Assembly: GCA_037127255.1 (NCBI GenBank)
Contig: JBANSL010000002.1
Coordinates: forward strand, 4,818,001-4,882,000
Direction of reading: 5' to 3'
DNA: 64,000 nt
From: Persicaria tinctoria
Taxonomy: Eukaryota > Streptophyta > Magnoliopsida > Caryophyllales > Polygonaceae
Made by a program: the position numbers and the translations under genes. Below are positions 10,448 to 23,354 of this stretch, piece by piece. The first letter of the stretch is position 1. Each line of letters opens with the position of its first letter. The notes beneath the pieces were generated by a model. That model ran no database searches. It worked only from the letters and a program-made list of their open reading frames with translations, and was not told where the DNA came from.

Positions 10448-12957
10448 CTAGGCAAGGTGGGATGCTGTTAAGGACATCCGTCCACAAAACTCCCGCCCGG
10501 GATGTCCAAATGGGCCCGGAATTAAGGTAATGTCCCTCTGAACACCCGTTGCGGACACATGCTCGGTATTTTTTGAATAACTTGAGATCCGTTGGTCCAG
10601 TCGGGCCGTTTGAGGACTCCTGGGAAAGCTAACTTCGATAGCTACGACTTTACTGGGGAGGTTTTTATAGAATTCCTCCTCTAAAAAGACTAAAAAACCA
10701 TTTTTCCCAGGCTTAAATTTGGGCAAATTTTCGGCTTTTTTCAAAGGGGTTAGTACACGAAAAAATATGAAAATCTCAAAAAATGAAAAATCCAAAATAC
10801 TTTGCACTAGGCAAGGTGGGATGCTGTTAAGGACATCCGTCCACAAAACTCCCGCCCGGGATGTCCAAATGGGCCCGGAATTAAGGTAATGTCCCTCTGA
10901 ACAGCCGTTGCGGACACATGCTCGGTATTTTTTGAATAACTTGAGATCCGTTGGTCCAATCGGGCCGTTTGATGACTCCTGGGAAAGCTAACTTCGATAG
11001 CTACGACTTTACTGGGGAGGTTTTCAGAGAATTCCTCCTCTAAAAGGGCCAAAAAACTATTTTTTCAAGGCTTAAATTTGGGCAAATTTTCGGCTTTTTT
11101 CAAAGGGGTTAGTACACGAAAAAATATGAAAATCTCAAAAAATGAAAAATCCAAAATACTTTGCACTAGGCAAGGTGGGATGCTGTTAAGGACATCCGTC
11201 CACAAAACTCCCGCCCGGGATGTCCAAATGGGCCCGGAATTAAGGTAATGTCCCTCTGAACAGCCGTTGCGGACACATGCTCGGTATTTTTTGAATAACT
11301 TGAGATCCGTTGGTCCAGTCGGGCCGTTTGATGACTCCTGGGAAAGCTAACTTCGATAGCTACGACTTTACTGGGGAGGTTTTCAGAGAATTCCTCCTCT
11401 AAAAGGGCAGAAAAACTATTTTTTCAAGGCTTAAATTTGGGAAATTTTCGGATTTTTTCAAAGGGGTTAGTACACGAAAAAATATGAAAATCTCAAAAAA
11501 TGAAAAATCCAAAATACTTTGCACTAGGCAAGGTGGGATGCTGTTAAGGACATCCGTCCACAAAACTCCCGCCCGGGATGTCCAAATGGGCCCGGAATTA
11601 AGGTAATGTCCCTCTGAACACCCGTTGCGGACACATGCTCGGTATTATTTGAATAACTTGAGATCCGTTAGTTCAATCGGGCCGTTTGATGACTCCTGGG
11701 AAAGCTAACTTCGATAACTACGACTTTACTAGGGAGGTTTTCAGAGAATTCCTCCTCTAAAAAGACAAAAACACTATTTTTCCCAAGCTTAAATTTGGGC
11801 AAATTTTCGGATTTTTTCATAGGGGTTAGTACACGAAAAAATATGAAAATCTCAAAAAATGAAAAATCCAAAATACTTTGCACTAGGCAAGGTGGGATGC
11901 TGTTAAGGACATCCGTCCACAAAACTCCCGTCCGGGATGTCCAAATGGGCCCGGAATTAAGGTAATGTCCCTCTGAACAGCCGTTGCGGACACATGCTCG
12001 GTATTTTTTGAATAACTTGAGATCCGTTGGTCCAATCGGGCCGTTTGATGACTCCTGGGAAAGCTAACTTCGATAGCTACGACTTTACTGGGGAGGTTTT
12101 CAGAGAATTCCTCCTCTAAAAGGGCCAAAAAACTATTTTTTCAAGGCTTAAATTTGGGAAATTTTCGGATTTTTTCAAAGGGGTTAGTACACGAAAAAAT
12201 ATGAAAATCTCAAAAAATGAAAAATCCAAAATACTTTGCACTAGGCAAGGTGGGATGCTGTTAAGGACATCCGTCCACAAAACTCCCGCCCGGGATGTCC
12301 AAATGGGCCCGGAATTAAGGTAATGTCCCTCTGAACACCCGTTGCGGACACATGCTCGGTATTTTTTGAATAACTTGAGATCCGTTGGTCCAATCGGGCC
12401 GTTTGATGACTCCTGGGAAAGCTAACTTCGATAGCTACGACTTTACTGGGGAGGTTTTCAGAGAATTCCTCCTCTAAAAGGGCCAAAAAACTATTTTTTC
12501 AAGGCTTAAATTTGGGCAAATTTTCGGCTTTTTTCAAAGGGGTTAGTACACGAAAAAATATGAAAATCTCAAAAAATGAAAAATCCAAAATACTTTGCAC
12601 TAGGCAAGGTGGGATGCTGTTAAGGACATCCGTCCACAAAACTCCCGCCCGGGATGTCCAAATGGGCCCGGAATTAAGGTAATGTCCCTCTGAACACCCG
12701 TTGCGGACACATGCTCGGTATTTTTTGAATAACTTGAGATCCGTTGGTCCAGTCGGGCCGTTTGATGACTCCTGGGAAAGCTAACTTCGATAGCTACGAC
12801 TTTACTGGGGAGGTTTTCAGAGAATTCCTCCTCTAAAAGGGCCAAAAAACTATTTTTTCAAGGCTTAAATTTGGGAAATTTTCGGATTTTTTCAAAGGGG
12901 TTAGTACACGAAAAAATATGAAAATCTCAAAAAATGAAAAATCCAAAATACTTTGCA
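10448..12957 (+). repeat. Seven-monomer HOR C-D-B-A2-B-D-B, copy 2
   Basis: A 2,510-bp unit starting 7,173 bp after copy 1 and matching it monomer for monomer: 10448 C, 10807 D, 11166 B, 11524 A2, 11883 B (TCCGGG), 12241 D, 12600 B. The B at 11166 has a private two-base change at 11409-11410 (GGGCAG in place of GGGCCA). The A to G at 5024 in copy 1 is absent here. Confidence 0.93.
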
Positions 12958-13674
12958 CTAGGCAAGGTGGGATGCTGTTAAGGACATCCGTCCACAAAAC
13001 TCCCGCCCGGGATGTCCAAATGGGCCCGGAATTAAGGTAATGTCCCTCTGAACACCCGTTGCGGACACATGCTCGGTATTTTTTGAATAACTTGAGATCC
13101 GTTGGTCCAATCGGGCCGTTTGATGACTCCTGGGAAAGCTAACTTCGATAGCTACGACTTTACTAGGGAGGTTTTCAGAGAATTCCTCCTCTAAAAGGGC
13201 CAAAAAACTATTTTTTCAAGGCTTAAATTTGGGAAATTTTCGGATTTTTTCAAAGGGGTTAGTACACGAAAAAATATGAAAATCTCAAAAAATGAAAAAT
13301 CCAAAATACTTTGCACTAGGCAAGGTGGGATGCTGTTAAGGACATCCGTCCACAAAACTCCCGCCCGGGATGTCCAAATGGGCCCGGAATTAAGGTAATG
13401 TCCCTCTGAACACCCGTTGCGGACACATGCTCGGTATTTTTTGAATAACTTGAGATCCGTTGGTCCAATCGGGCCGTTTGATGACTCCTGGGAAAGCTAA
13501 CTTCGATAACTACGACTTTACTAGGGAGGTTTTCAGAGAATTCCTCCTCTAAAAAGACAAAAAAACCATTTTTCCCAAGCTTAAATTTGGGCAAATTTTC
13601 GGCTTTTTTCAAAGGGGTTAGTACACGAAAAAATATGAAAATCTCAAAAAATGAAAAATCCAAAATACTTTGCA
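12958..13674 (+). repeat. B-A pair between HOR copies 2 and 3
   Basis: 12958 is a B monomer with an unusual marker set (CACCCG, CCAATC, GATGAC, GATAGC, but TAGGG), seen only here. 13316 is a standard A monomer, the usual left neighbour of C. Confidence 0.85.
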
Positions 13675-16600
13675 CTAGGCAAGGTGGGATGCTGTTAAGG
13701 ACATCCGTCCACAAAACTCCCGCCCGGGATGTCCAAATGGGCCCGGAATTAAGGTAATGTCCCTCTGAACACCCGTTGCGGACACATGCTCGGTATTTTT
13801 TGAATAACTTGAGATCCGTTGGTCCAGTCGGGCCGTTTGAGGACTCCTGGGAAAGCTAACTTCGATAGCTACGACTTTACTGGGGAGGTTTTTATAGAAT
13901 TCCTCCTCTAAAAAGACTAAAAAACCATTTTTCCCAGGCTTAAATTTGGGCAAATTTTCGGCTTTTTTCAAAGGGGTTAGTACACGAAAAAATATGAAAA
14001 TCTCAAAAAATGAAAAATCCAAAATACTTTGCACTAGGCAAGGTGGGATGCTGTTAAGGACATCCGTCCACAAAACTCCCGCCCGGGATGTCCAAATGGG
14101 CCCGGAATTAAGGTAATGTCCCTCTGAACAGCCGTTGCGGACACATGCTCGGTATTTTTTGAATAACTTGAGATCCGTTGGTCCAATCGGGCCGTTTGAT
14201 GACTCCTGGGAAAGCTAACTTCGATAGCTACGACTTTACTGGGGAGGTTTTCAGAGAATTCCTCCTCTAAAAGGGCCAAAAAACTATTTTTTCAAGGCTT
14301 AAATTTGGGCAAATTTTCGGCTTTTTTCAAAGGGGTTAGTACACGAAAAAATATGAAAATCTCAAAAAATGAAAAATCCAAAATACTTTGCACTAGGCAA
14401 GGTGGGATGCTGTTAAGGACATCCGTCCACAAAACTCCCGCCCGGGATGTCCAAATGGGCCCGGAATTAAGGTAATGTCCCTCTGAACAGCCGTTGCGGA
14501 CACATGCTCGGTATTTTTTGAATAACTTGAGATCCGTTGGTCCAGTCGGGCCGTTTGATGACTCCTGGGAAAGCTAACTTCGATAGCTACGACTTTACTG
14601 GGGAGGTTTTCAGAGAATTCCTCCTCTAAAAGGGCCAAAAAACTATTTTTTCAAGGCTTAAATTTGGGAAATTTTCGGATTTTTTCAAAGGGGTTAGTAC
14701 ACGAAAAAATATGAAAATCTCAAAAAATGAAAAATCCAAAATACTTTGCACTAGGCAAGGTGGGATGCTGTTAAGGACATCCGTCCACAAAACTCCCGCC
14801 CGGGATGTCCAAATGGGCCCGGAATTAAGGTAATGTCCCTCTGAACACCCGTTGCGGACACATGCTCGGTATTATTTGAATAACTTGAGATCCGTTAGTT
14901 CAATCGGGCCGTTTGATGACTCCTGGGAAAGCTAACTTCGATAACTACGACTTTACTAGGGAGGTTTTCAGAGAATTCCTCCTCTAAAAAGACAAAAACA
15001 CTATTTTTCCCAAGCTTAAATTTGGGCAAATTTTCGGATTTTTTCATAGGGGTTAGTACACGAAAAAATATGAAAATCTCAAAAAATGAAAAATCCAAAA
15101 TACTTTGCACTAGGCAAGGTGGGATGCTGTTAAGGACATCCGTCCACAAAACTCCCGTCCGGGATGTCCAAATGGGCCCGGAATTAAGGTAATGTCCCTC
15201 TGAACAGCCGTTGCGGACACATGCTCGGTATTTTTTGAATAACTTGAGATCCGTTGGTCCAATCGGGCCGTTTGATGACTCCTGGGAAAGCTAACTTCGA
15301 TAGCTACGACTTTACTGGGGAGGTTTTCAGAGAATTCCTCCTCTAAAAGGGCCAAAAAACTATTTTTTCAAGGCTTAAATTTGGGCAAATTTTCGGCTTT
15401 TTTCAAAGGGGTTAGTACACGAAAAAATATGAAAATCTCAAAAAATGAAAAATCCAAAATACTTTGCACTAGGCAAGGTGGGATGCTGTTAAGGACATCC
15501 GTCCACAAAACTCCCGCCCGGGATGTCCAAATGGGCCCGGAATTAAGGTAATGTCCCTCTGAACAGCCGTTGCGGACACATGCTCGGTATTTTTTGAATA
15601 ACTTGAGATCCGTTGGTCCAGTCGGGCCGTTTGATGACTCCTGGGAAAGCTAACTTCGATAGCTACGACTTTACTGGGGAGGTTTTCAGAGAATTCCTCC
15701 TCTAAAAGGGCCAAAAAACTATTTTTTCAAGGCTTAAATTTGGGAAATTTTCGGATTTTTTCAAAGGGGTTAGTACACGAAAAAATATGAAAATCTCAAA
15801 AAATGAAAAATCCAAAATACTTTGCACTAGGCAAGGTGGGATGCTGTTAAGGACATCCGTCCACAAAACTCCCGCCCGGGATGTCCAAATGGGCCCGGAA
15901 TTAAGGTAATGTCCCTCTGAACACCCGTTGCGGACACATGCTCGGTATTATTTGAATAACTTGAGATCCGTTAGTTCAATCGGGCCGTTTGATGACTCCT
16001 GGGAAAGCTAACTTCGATAACTACGACTTTACTAGGGAGGTTTTCAGAGAATTCCTCCTCTAAAAAGACAAAAACACTATTTTTCCCAAGCTTAAATTTG
16101 GGCAAATTTTCGGATTTTTTCATAGGGGTTAGTACACGAAAAAATATGAAAATCTCAAAAAATGAAAAATCCAAAATACTTTGCACTAGGCAAGGTGGGA
16201 TGCTGTTAAGGACATCCGTCCACAAAACTCCCGTCCGGGATGTCCAAATGGGCCCGGAATTAAGGTAATGTCCCTCTGAACAGCCGTTGCGGACACATGC
16301 TCGGTATTTTTTGAATAACTTGAGATCCGTTGGTCCAATCGGGCCGTTTGATGACTCCTGGGAAAGCTAACTTCGATAGCTACGACTTTACTGGGGAGGT
16401 TTTCAGAGAATTCCTCCTCTAAAAGGGCCAAAAAACTATTTTTTCAAGGCTTAAATTTGGGAAATTTTCGGATTTTTTCAAAGGGGTTAGTACACGAAAA
16501 AATATGAAAATCTCAAAAAATGAAAAATCCAAAATACTTTGCACTAGGCAAGGTGGGATGCTGTTAAGGACATCCGTCCACAAAACTCCCGCCCGGGATG

Positions 16601-17260
16601 TCCAAATGGGCCCGGAATTAAGGTAATGTCCCTCTGAACACCCGTTGCGGACACATGCTCGGTATTTTTTGAATAACTTGAGATCCGTTGGTCCAATCGG
16701 GCCGTTTGATGACTCCTGGGAAAGCTAACTTCGATAGCTACGACTTTACTGGGGAGGTTTTCAGAGAATTCCTCCTCTAAAAGGGCCAAAAAACTATTTT
16801 TTCAAGGCTTAAATTTGGGCAAATTTTCGGCTTTTTTCAAAGGGGTTAGTACACGAAAAAATATGAAAATCTCAAAAAATGAAAAATCCAAAATACTTTG
16901 CACTAGGCAAGGTGGGATGCTGTTAAGGACATCCGTCCACAAAACTCCCGCCCGGGATGTCCAAATGGGCCCGGAATTAAGGTAATGTCCCTCTGAACAC
17001 CCGTTGCGGACACATGCTCGGTATTTTTTGAATAACTTGAGATCCGTTGGTCCAGTCGGGCCGTTTGATGACTCCTGGGAAAGCTAACTTCGATAGCTAC
17101 GACTTTACTGGGGAGGTTTTCAGAGAATTCCTCCTCTAAAAGGGCCAAAAAACTATTTTTTCAAGGCTTAAATTTGGGAAATTTTCGGATTTTTTCAAAG
17201 GGGTTAGTACACGAAAAAATATGAAAATCTCAAAAAATGAAAAATCCAAAATACTTTGCA
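13675..17260 (+). repeat. Seven-monomer HOR, copy 3, internally expanded to ten monomers
   Basis: Starts 13675 C, 14034 D, 14393 B, 14751 A2, 15110 D (TCCGGG), 15469 B (CAGCCG, CCAGTC), 15827 A2, 16186 B (TCCGGG), 16544 D, 16903 B. Compared with copies 1 and 2, three monomers are added after the first A2. The monomer at 15110 has the left half of the TCCGGG class B monomer but the right end of D, so it looks like the exchange junction that produced the expansion. The total is 3,586 bp. Confidence 0.88.
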
Positions 17261-19770
17261 CTAGGCAAGGTGGGATGCTGTTAAGGACATCCGTCCACAA
17301 AACTCCCGCCCGGGATGTCCAAATGGGCCCGGAATTAAGGTAATGTCCCTCTGAACACCCGTTGCGGACACATGCTCGGTATTATTTGAATAACTTGAGA
17401 TCCGTTAGTTCAATCGGGCCGTTTGATGACTCCTGGGAAAGCTAACTTCGATAACTACGACTTTACTAGGGAGGTTTTCAGAGAATTCCTCCTCTAAAAA
17501 GACAAAAACACTATTTTTCCCAAGCTTAAATTTGGGCAAATTTTCGGATTTTTTCATAGGGGTTAGTACACGAAAAAATATGAAAATCTCAAAAAATGAA
17601 AAATCCAAAATACTTTGCACTAGGCAAGGTGGGATGCTGTTAAGGACATCCGTCCACAAAACTCCCGTCCGGGATGTCCAAATGGGCCCGGAATTAAGGT
17701 AATGTCCCTCTGAACAGCCGTTGCGGACACATGCTCGGTATTTTTTGAATAACTTGAGATCCGTTGGTCCAATCGGGCCGTTTGATGACTCCTGGGAAAG
17801 CTAACTTCGATAGCTACGACTTTACTGGGGAGGTTTTCAGAGAATTCCTCCTCTAAAAGGGCCAAAAAACTATTTTTTCAAGGCTTAAATTTGGGAAATT
17901 TTCGGATTTTTTCAAAGGGGTTAGTACACGAAAAAATATGAAAATCTCAAAAAATGAAAAATCCAAAATACTTTGCACTAGGCAAGGTGGGATGCTGTTA
18001 AGGACATCCGTCCACAAAACTCCCGCCCGGGATGTCCAAATGGGCCCGGAATTAAGGTAATGTCCCTCTGAACACCCGTTGCGGACACATGCTCGGTATT
18101 TTTTGAATAACTTGAGATCCGTTGGTCCAATCGGGCCGTTTGATGACTCCTGGGAAAGCTAACTTCGATAGCTACGACTTTACTGGGGAGGTTTTCAGAG
18201 AATTCCTCCTCTAAAAGGGCCAAAAAACTATTTTTTCAAGGCTTAAATTTGGGCAAATTTTCGGCTTTTTTCAAAGGGGTTAGTACACGAAAAAATATGA
18301 AAATCTCAAAAAATGAAAAATCCAAAATACTTTGCACTAGGCAAGGTGGGATGCTGTTAAGGACATCCGTCCACAAAACTCCCGCCCGGGATGTCCAAAT
18401 GGGCCCGGAATTAAGGTAATGTCCCTCTGAACAGCCGTTGCGGACACATGCTCGGTATTTTTTGAATAACTTGAGATCCGTTGGTCCAGTCGGGCCGTTT
18501 GATGACTCCTGGGAAAGCTAACTTCGATAGCTACGACTTTACTGGGGAGGTTTTCAGAGAATTCCTCCTCTAAAAGGGCCAAAAAACTATTTTTTCAAGG
18601 CTTAAATTTGGGAAATTTTCGGATTTTTTCAAAGGGGTTAGTACACGAAAAAATATGAAAATCTCAAAAAATGAAAAATCCAAAATACTTTGCACTAGGC
18701 AAGGTGGGATGCTGTTAAGGACATCCGTCCACAAAACTCCCGCCCGGGATGTCCAAATGGGCCCGGAATTAAGGTAATGTCCCTCTGAACACCCGTTGCG
18801 GACACATGCTCGGTATTTTTTGAATAACTTGAGATCCGTTGGTCCAATCGGGCCGTTTGATGACTCCTGGGAAAGCTAACTTCGATAGCTACGACTTTAC
18901 TGGGGAGGTTTTCAGAGAATTCCTCCTCTAAAAGGGCCAAAAAACTATTTTTTCAAGGCTTAAATTTGGGCAAATTTTCGGCTTTTTTCAAAGGGGTTAG
19001 TACACGAAAAAATATGAAAATCTCAAAAAATGAAAAATCCAAAATACTTTGCACTAGGCAAGGTGGGATGCTGTTAAGGACATCCGTCCACAAAACTCCC
19101 GCCCGGGATGTCCAAATGGGCCCGGAATTAAGGTAATGTCCCTCTGAACACCCGTTGCGGACACATGCTCGGTATTTTTTGAATAACTTGAGATCCGTTG
19201 GTCCAATCGGGCCGTTTGATGACTCCTGGGAAAGCTAACTTCGATAGCTACGACTTTACTGGGGAGGTTTTCAGAGAATTCCTCCTCTAAAAGGGCCAAA
19301 AAACTATTTTTTCAAGGCTTAAATTTGGGCAAATTTTCGGCTTTTTTCAAAGGGGTTAGTACACGAAAAAATATGAAAATCTCAAAAAATGAAAAATCCA
19401 AAATACTTTGCACTAGGCAAGGTGGGATGCTGTTAAGGACATCCGTCCACAAAACTCCCGCCCGGGATGTCCAAATGGGCCCGGAATTAAGGTAATGTCC
19501 CTCTGAACAGCCGTTGCGGACACATGCTCGGTATTTTTTGAATAACTTGAGATCCGTTGGTCCAGTCGGGCCGTTTGATGACTCCTGGGAAAGCTAACTT
19601 CGATAGCTACGACTTTACTGGGGAGGTTTTCAGAGAATTCCTCCTCTAAAAGGGCCAAAAAACTATTTTTTCAAGGCTTAAATTTGGGAAATTTTCGGAT
19701 TTTTTCAAAGGGGTTAGTACACGAAAAAATATGAAAATCTCAAAAAATGAAAAATCCAAAATACTTTGCA
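17261..19770 (+). repeat. A2-B-D-B and D-D-B derivative units
   Basis: Starts 17261 A2, 17620 B (TCCGGG), 17978 D, 18337 B (CAGCCG, CCAGTC), 18695 D, 19054 D, 19413 B (CAGCCG, CCAGTC). The first monomers repeat the A2-B-D order of 15827-16902 at a 1,434-bp displacement. The D-D-B tail then leads into the pentamers, which also end D-B. Confidence 0.87.
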
Positions 19771-22700
19771 CTAGGCAAGGTGGGATGCTGTTAAGGACAT
19801 CCGTCCACAAAACTCCCGCCCGGGATGTCCAAATGGGCCCGGAATTAAGGTAATGTCCCTCTGAACACCCGTTGCGGACACATGCTCGGTATTTTTTGAA
19901 TAACTTGAGATCCGTTGGTTCAATCGGGCCGTTTGATGACTCCTGGGAAAGCTAACTTCGATAACTACGACTTTACTAGGGAGGTTTTCAGAGAATTCCT
20001 CCTCTAAAAAGACAAAAAAACTATTTTTCCCAAGCTTAAATTTGGGCAAATTTTCGGATTTTTTCATAGGGGTTAGTACACGAAAAAATATGAAAATCTC
20101 AAAAAATGAAAAATCCAAAATACTTTGCACTAGGCAAGGTGGGATGCTGTTAAGGACATCCGTCCACAAAACTCCCGTCCGGGATGTCCAAATGGGCCCG
20201 GAATTAAGGTAATGTCCCTCTGAACAGCCGTTGCGGACACATGCTCGGTATTTTTTGAATAACTTGAGATCCGTTGGTCCAATCGGGCCGTTTGATGACT
20301 CCTGGGAAAGCTAACTTCGATAGCTACGACTTTACTAGGGAGGTTTTCAGAGAATTCCTCCTCTAAAAGGGCCAAAAAACTATTTTTTCAAGGCTTAAAT
20401 TTGGGAAATTTTCGGATTTTTTCAAAGGGGTTAGTACACGAAAAAATATGAAAATCTCAAAAAATGAAAAATCCAAAATACTTTGCACTAGGCAAGGTGG
20501 GATGCTGTTAAGGACATCCGTCCACAAAACTCCCGCCCGGGATGTCCAAATGGGCCCGGAATTAAGGTAATGTCCCTCTGAACACCCGTTGCGGACACAT
20601 GCTCGGTATTTTTTGAATAACTTGAGATCCGTTGGTCCAATCGGGCCGTTTGATGACTCCTGGGAAAGCTAACTTCGATAGCTACGACTTTACTGGGGAG
20701 GTTTTCAGAGAATTCCTCCTCTAAAAGGGCCAAAAAACTATTTTTTCAAGGCTTAAATTTGGGAAATTTTCGGATTTTTTCAAAGGGGTTAGTACACGAA
20801 AAAATATGAAAATCTCAAAAAATGAAAAATCCAAAATACTTTGCACTAGGCAAGGTGGGATGCTGTTAAGGACATCCGTCCACAAAACTCCCGCCCGGGA
20901 TGTCCAAATGGGCCCGGAATTAAGGTAATGTCCCTCTGAACACCCGTTGCGGACACATGCTCGGTATTTTTTGAATAACTTGAGATCCGTTGGTCCAATC
21001 GGGCCGTTTGATGACTCCTGGGAAAGCTAACTTCGATAGCTACGACTTTACTGGGGAGGTTTTCAGAGAATTCCTCCTCTAAAAGGGCCAAAAAACTATT
21101 TTTTCAAGGCTTAAATTTGGGCAAATTTTCGGCTTTTTTCAAAGGGGTTAGTACACGAAAAAATATGAAAATCTCAAAAAATGAAAAATCCAAAATACTT
21201 TGCACTAGGCAAGGTGGGATGCTGTTAAGGACATCCGTCCACAAAACTCCCGCCCGGGATGTCCAAATGGGCCCGGAATTAAGGTAATGTCCCTCTGAAC
21301 AGCCGTTGCGGACACATGCTCGGTATTTTTTGAATAACTTGAGATCCGTTGGTCCAGTCGGGCCGTTTGATGACTCCTGGGAAAGCTAACTTCGATAGCT
21401 ACGACTTTACTGGGGAGGTTTTCAGAGAATTCCTCCTCTAAAAGGGCCAAAAAACTATTTTTTCAAGGCTTAAATTTGGGAAATTTTCGGATTTTTTCAA
21501 AGGGGTTAGTACACGAAAAAATATGAAAATCTCAAAAAATGAAAAATCCAAAATACTTTGCACTAGGCAAGGTGGGATGCTGTTAAGGACATCCGTCCAC
21601 AAAACTCCCGCCCGGGATGTCCAAATGGGCCCGGAATTAAGGTAATGTCCCTCTGAACACCCGTTGCGGACACATGCTCGGTATTTTTTGAATAACTTGA
21701 GATCCGTTGGTTCAATCGGGCCGTTTGATGACTCCTGGGAAAGCTAACTTCGATAACTACGACTTTACTAGGGAGGTTTTCAGAGAATTCCTCCTCTAAA
21801 AAGACAAAAAAACTATTTTTCCCAAGCTTAAATTTGGGCAAATTTTCGGATTTTTTCATAGGGGTTAGTACACGAAAAAATATGAAAATCTCAAAAAATG
21901 AAAAATCCAAAATACTTTGCACTAGGCAAGGTGGGATGCTGTTAAGGACATCCGTCCACAAAACTCCCGTCCGGGATGTCCAAATGGGCCCGGAATTAAG
22001 GTAATGTCCCTCTGAACAGCCGTTGCGGACACATGCTCGGTATTTTTTGAATAACTTGAGATCCGTTGGTCCAATCGGGCCGTTTGATGACTCCTGGGAA
22101 AGCTAACTTCGATAGCTACGACTTTACTGGGGAGGTTTTCAGAGAATTCCTCCTCTAAAAGGGCCAAAAAACTATTTTTTCAAGGCTTAAATTTGGGAAA
22201 TTTTCGGATTTTTTCAAAGGGGTTAGTACACGAAAAAATATGAAAATCTCAAAAAATGAAAAATCCAAAATACTTTGCACTAGGCAAGGTGGGATGCTGT
22301 TAAGGACATCCGTCCACAAAACTCCCGCCCGGGATGTCCAAATGGGCCCGGAATTAAGGTAATGTCCCTCTGAACACCCGTTGCGGACACATGCTCGGTA
22401 TTTTTTGAATAACTTGAGATCCGTTGGTCCAATCGGGCCGTTTGATGACTCCTGGGAAAGCTAACTTCGATAGCTACGACTTTACTGGGGAGGTTTTCAG
22501 AGAATTCCTCCTCTAAAAGGGCCAAAAAACTATTTTTTCAAGGCTTAAATTTGGGAAATTTTCGGATTTTTTCAAAGGGGTTAGTACACGAAAAAATATG
22601 AAAATCTCAAAAAATGAAAAATCCAAAATACTTTGCACTAGGCAAGGTGGGATGCTGTTAAGGACATCCGTCCACAAAACTCCCGCCCGGGATGTCCAAA

Positions 22701-23354
22701 TGGGCCCGGAATTAAGGTAATGTCCCTCTGAACACCCGTTGCGGACACATGCTCGGTATTTTTTGAATAACTTGAGATCCGTTGGTCCAATCGGGCCGTT
22801 TGATGACTCCTGGGAAAGCTAACTTCGATAGCTACGACTTTACTGGGGAGGTTTTCAGAGAATTCCTCCTCTAAAAGGGCCAAAAAACTATTTTTTCAAG
22901 GCTTAAATTTGGGCAAATTTTCGGCTTTTTTCAAAGGGGTTAGTACACGAAAAAATATGAAAATCTCAAAAAATGAAAAATCCAAAATACTTTGCACTAG
23001 GCAAGGTGGGATGCTGTTAAGGACATCCGTCCACAAAACTCCCGCCCGGGATGTCCAAATGGGCCCGGAATTAAGGTAATGTCCCTCTGAACAGCCGTTG
23101 CGGACACATGCTCGGTATTTTTTGAATAACTTGAGATCCGTTGGTCCAGTCGGGCCGTTTGATGACTCCTGGGAAAGCTAACTTCGATAGCTACGACTTT
23201 ACTGGGGAGGTTTTCAGAGAATTCCTCCTCTAAAAGGGCCAAAAAACTATTTTTTCAAGGCTTAAATTTGGGAAATTTTCGGATTTTTTCAAAGGGGTTA
23301 GTACACGAAAAAATATGAAAATCTCAAAAAATGAAAAATCCAAAATACTTTGCA
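19771..23354 (+). repeat. Pentameric HOR A3-B-B-D-B, two copies of 1,792 bp
   Basis: Copy 1: 19771 A3 (GGTTCAATC, CATAGGGG), 20130 B (TCCGGG), 20488 B (CACCCG), 20846 D, 21205 B (CAGCCG, CCAGTC). Copy 2: 21563, 21922, 22280, 22638 and 22997, in the same order with an exact 1,792-bp displacement. The one marker difference I see is TAGGG at 20130 against TGGGG at 21922. A3 differs from A2 in lacking TATTATTTG, TTAGTTC and AAAAACACT. Confidence 0.93.
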
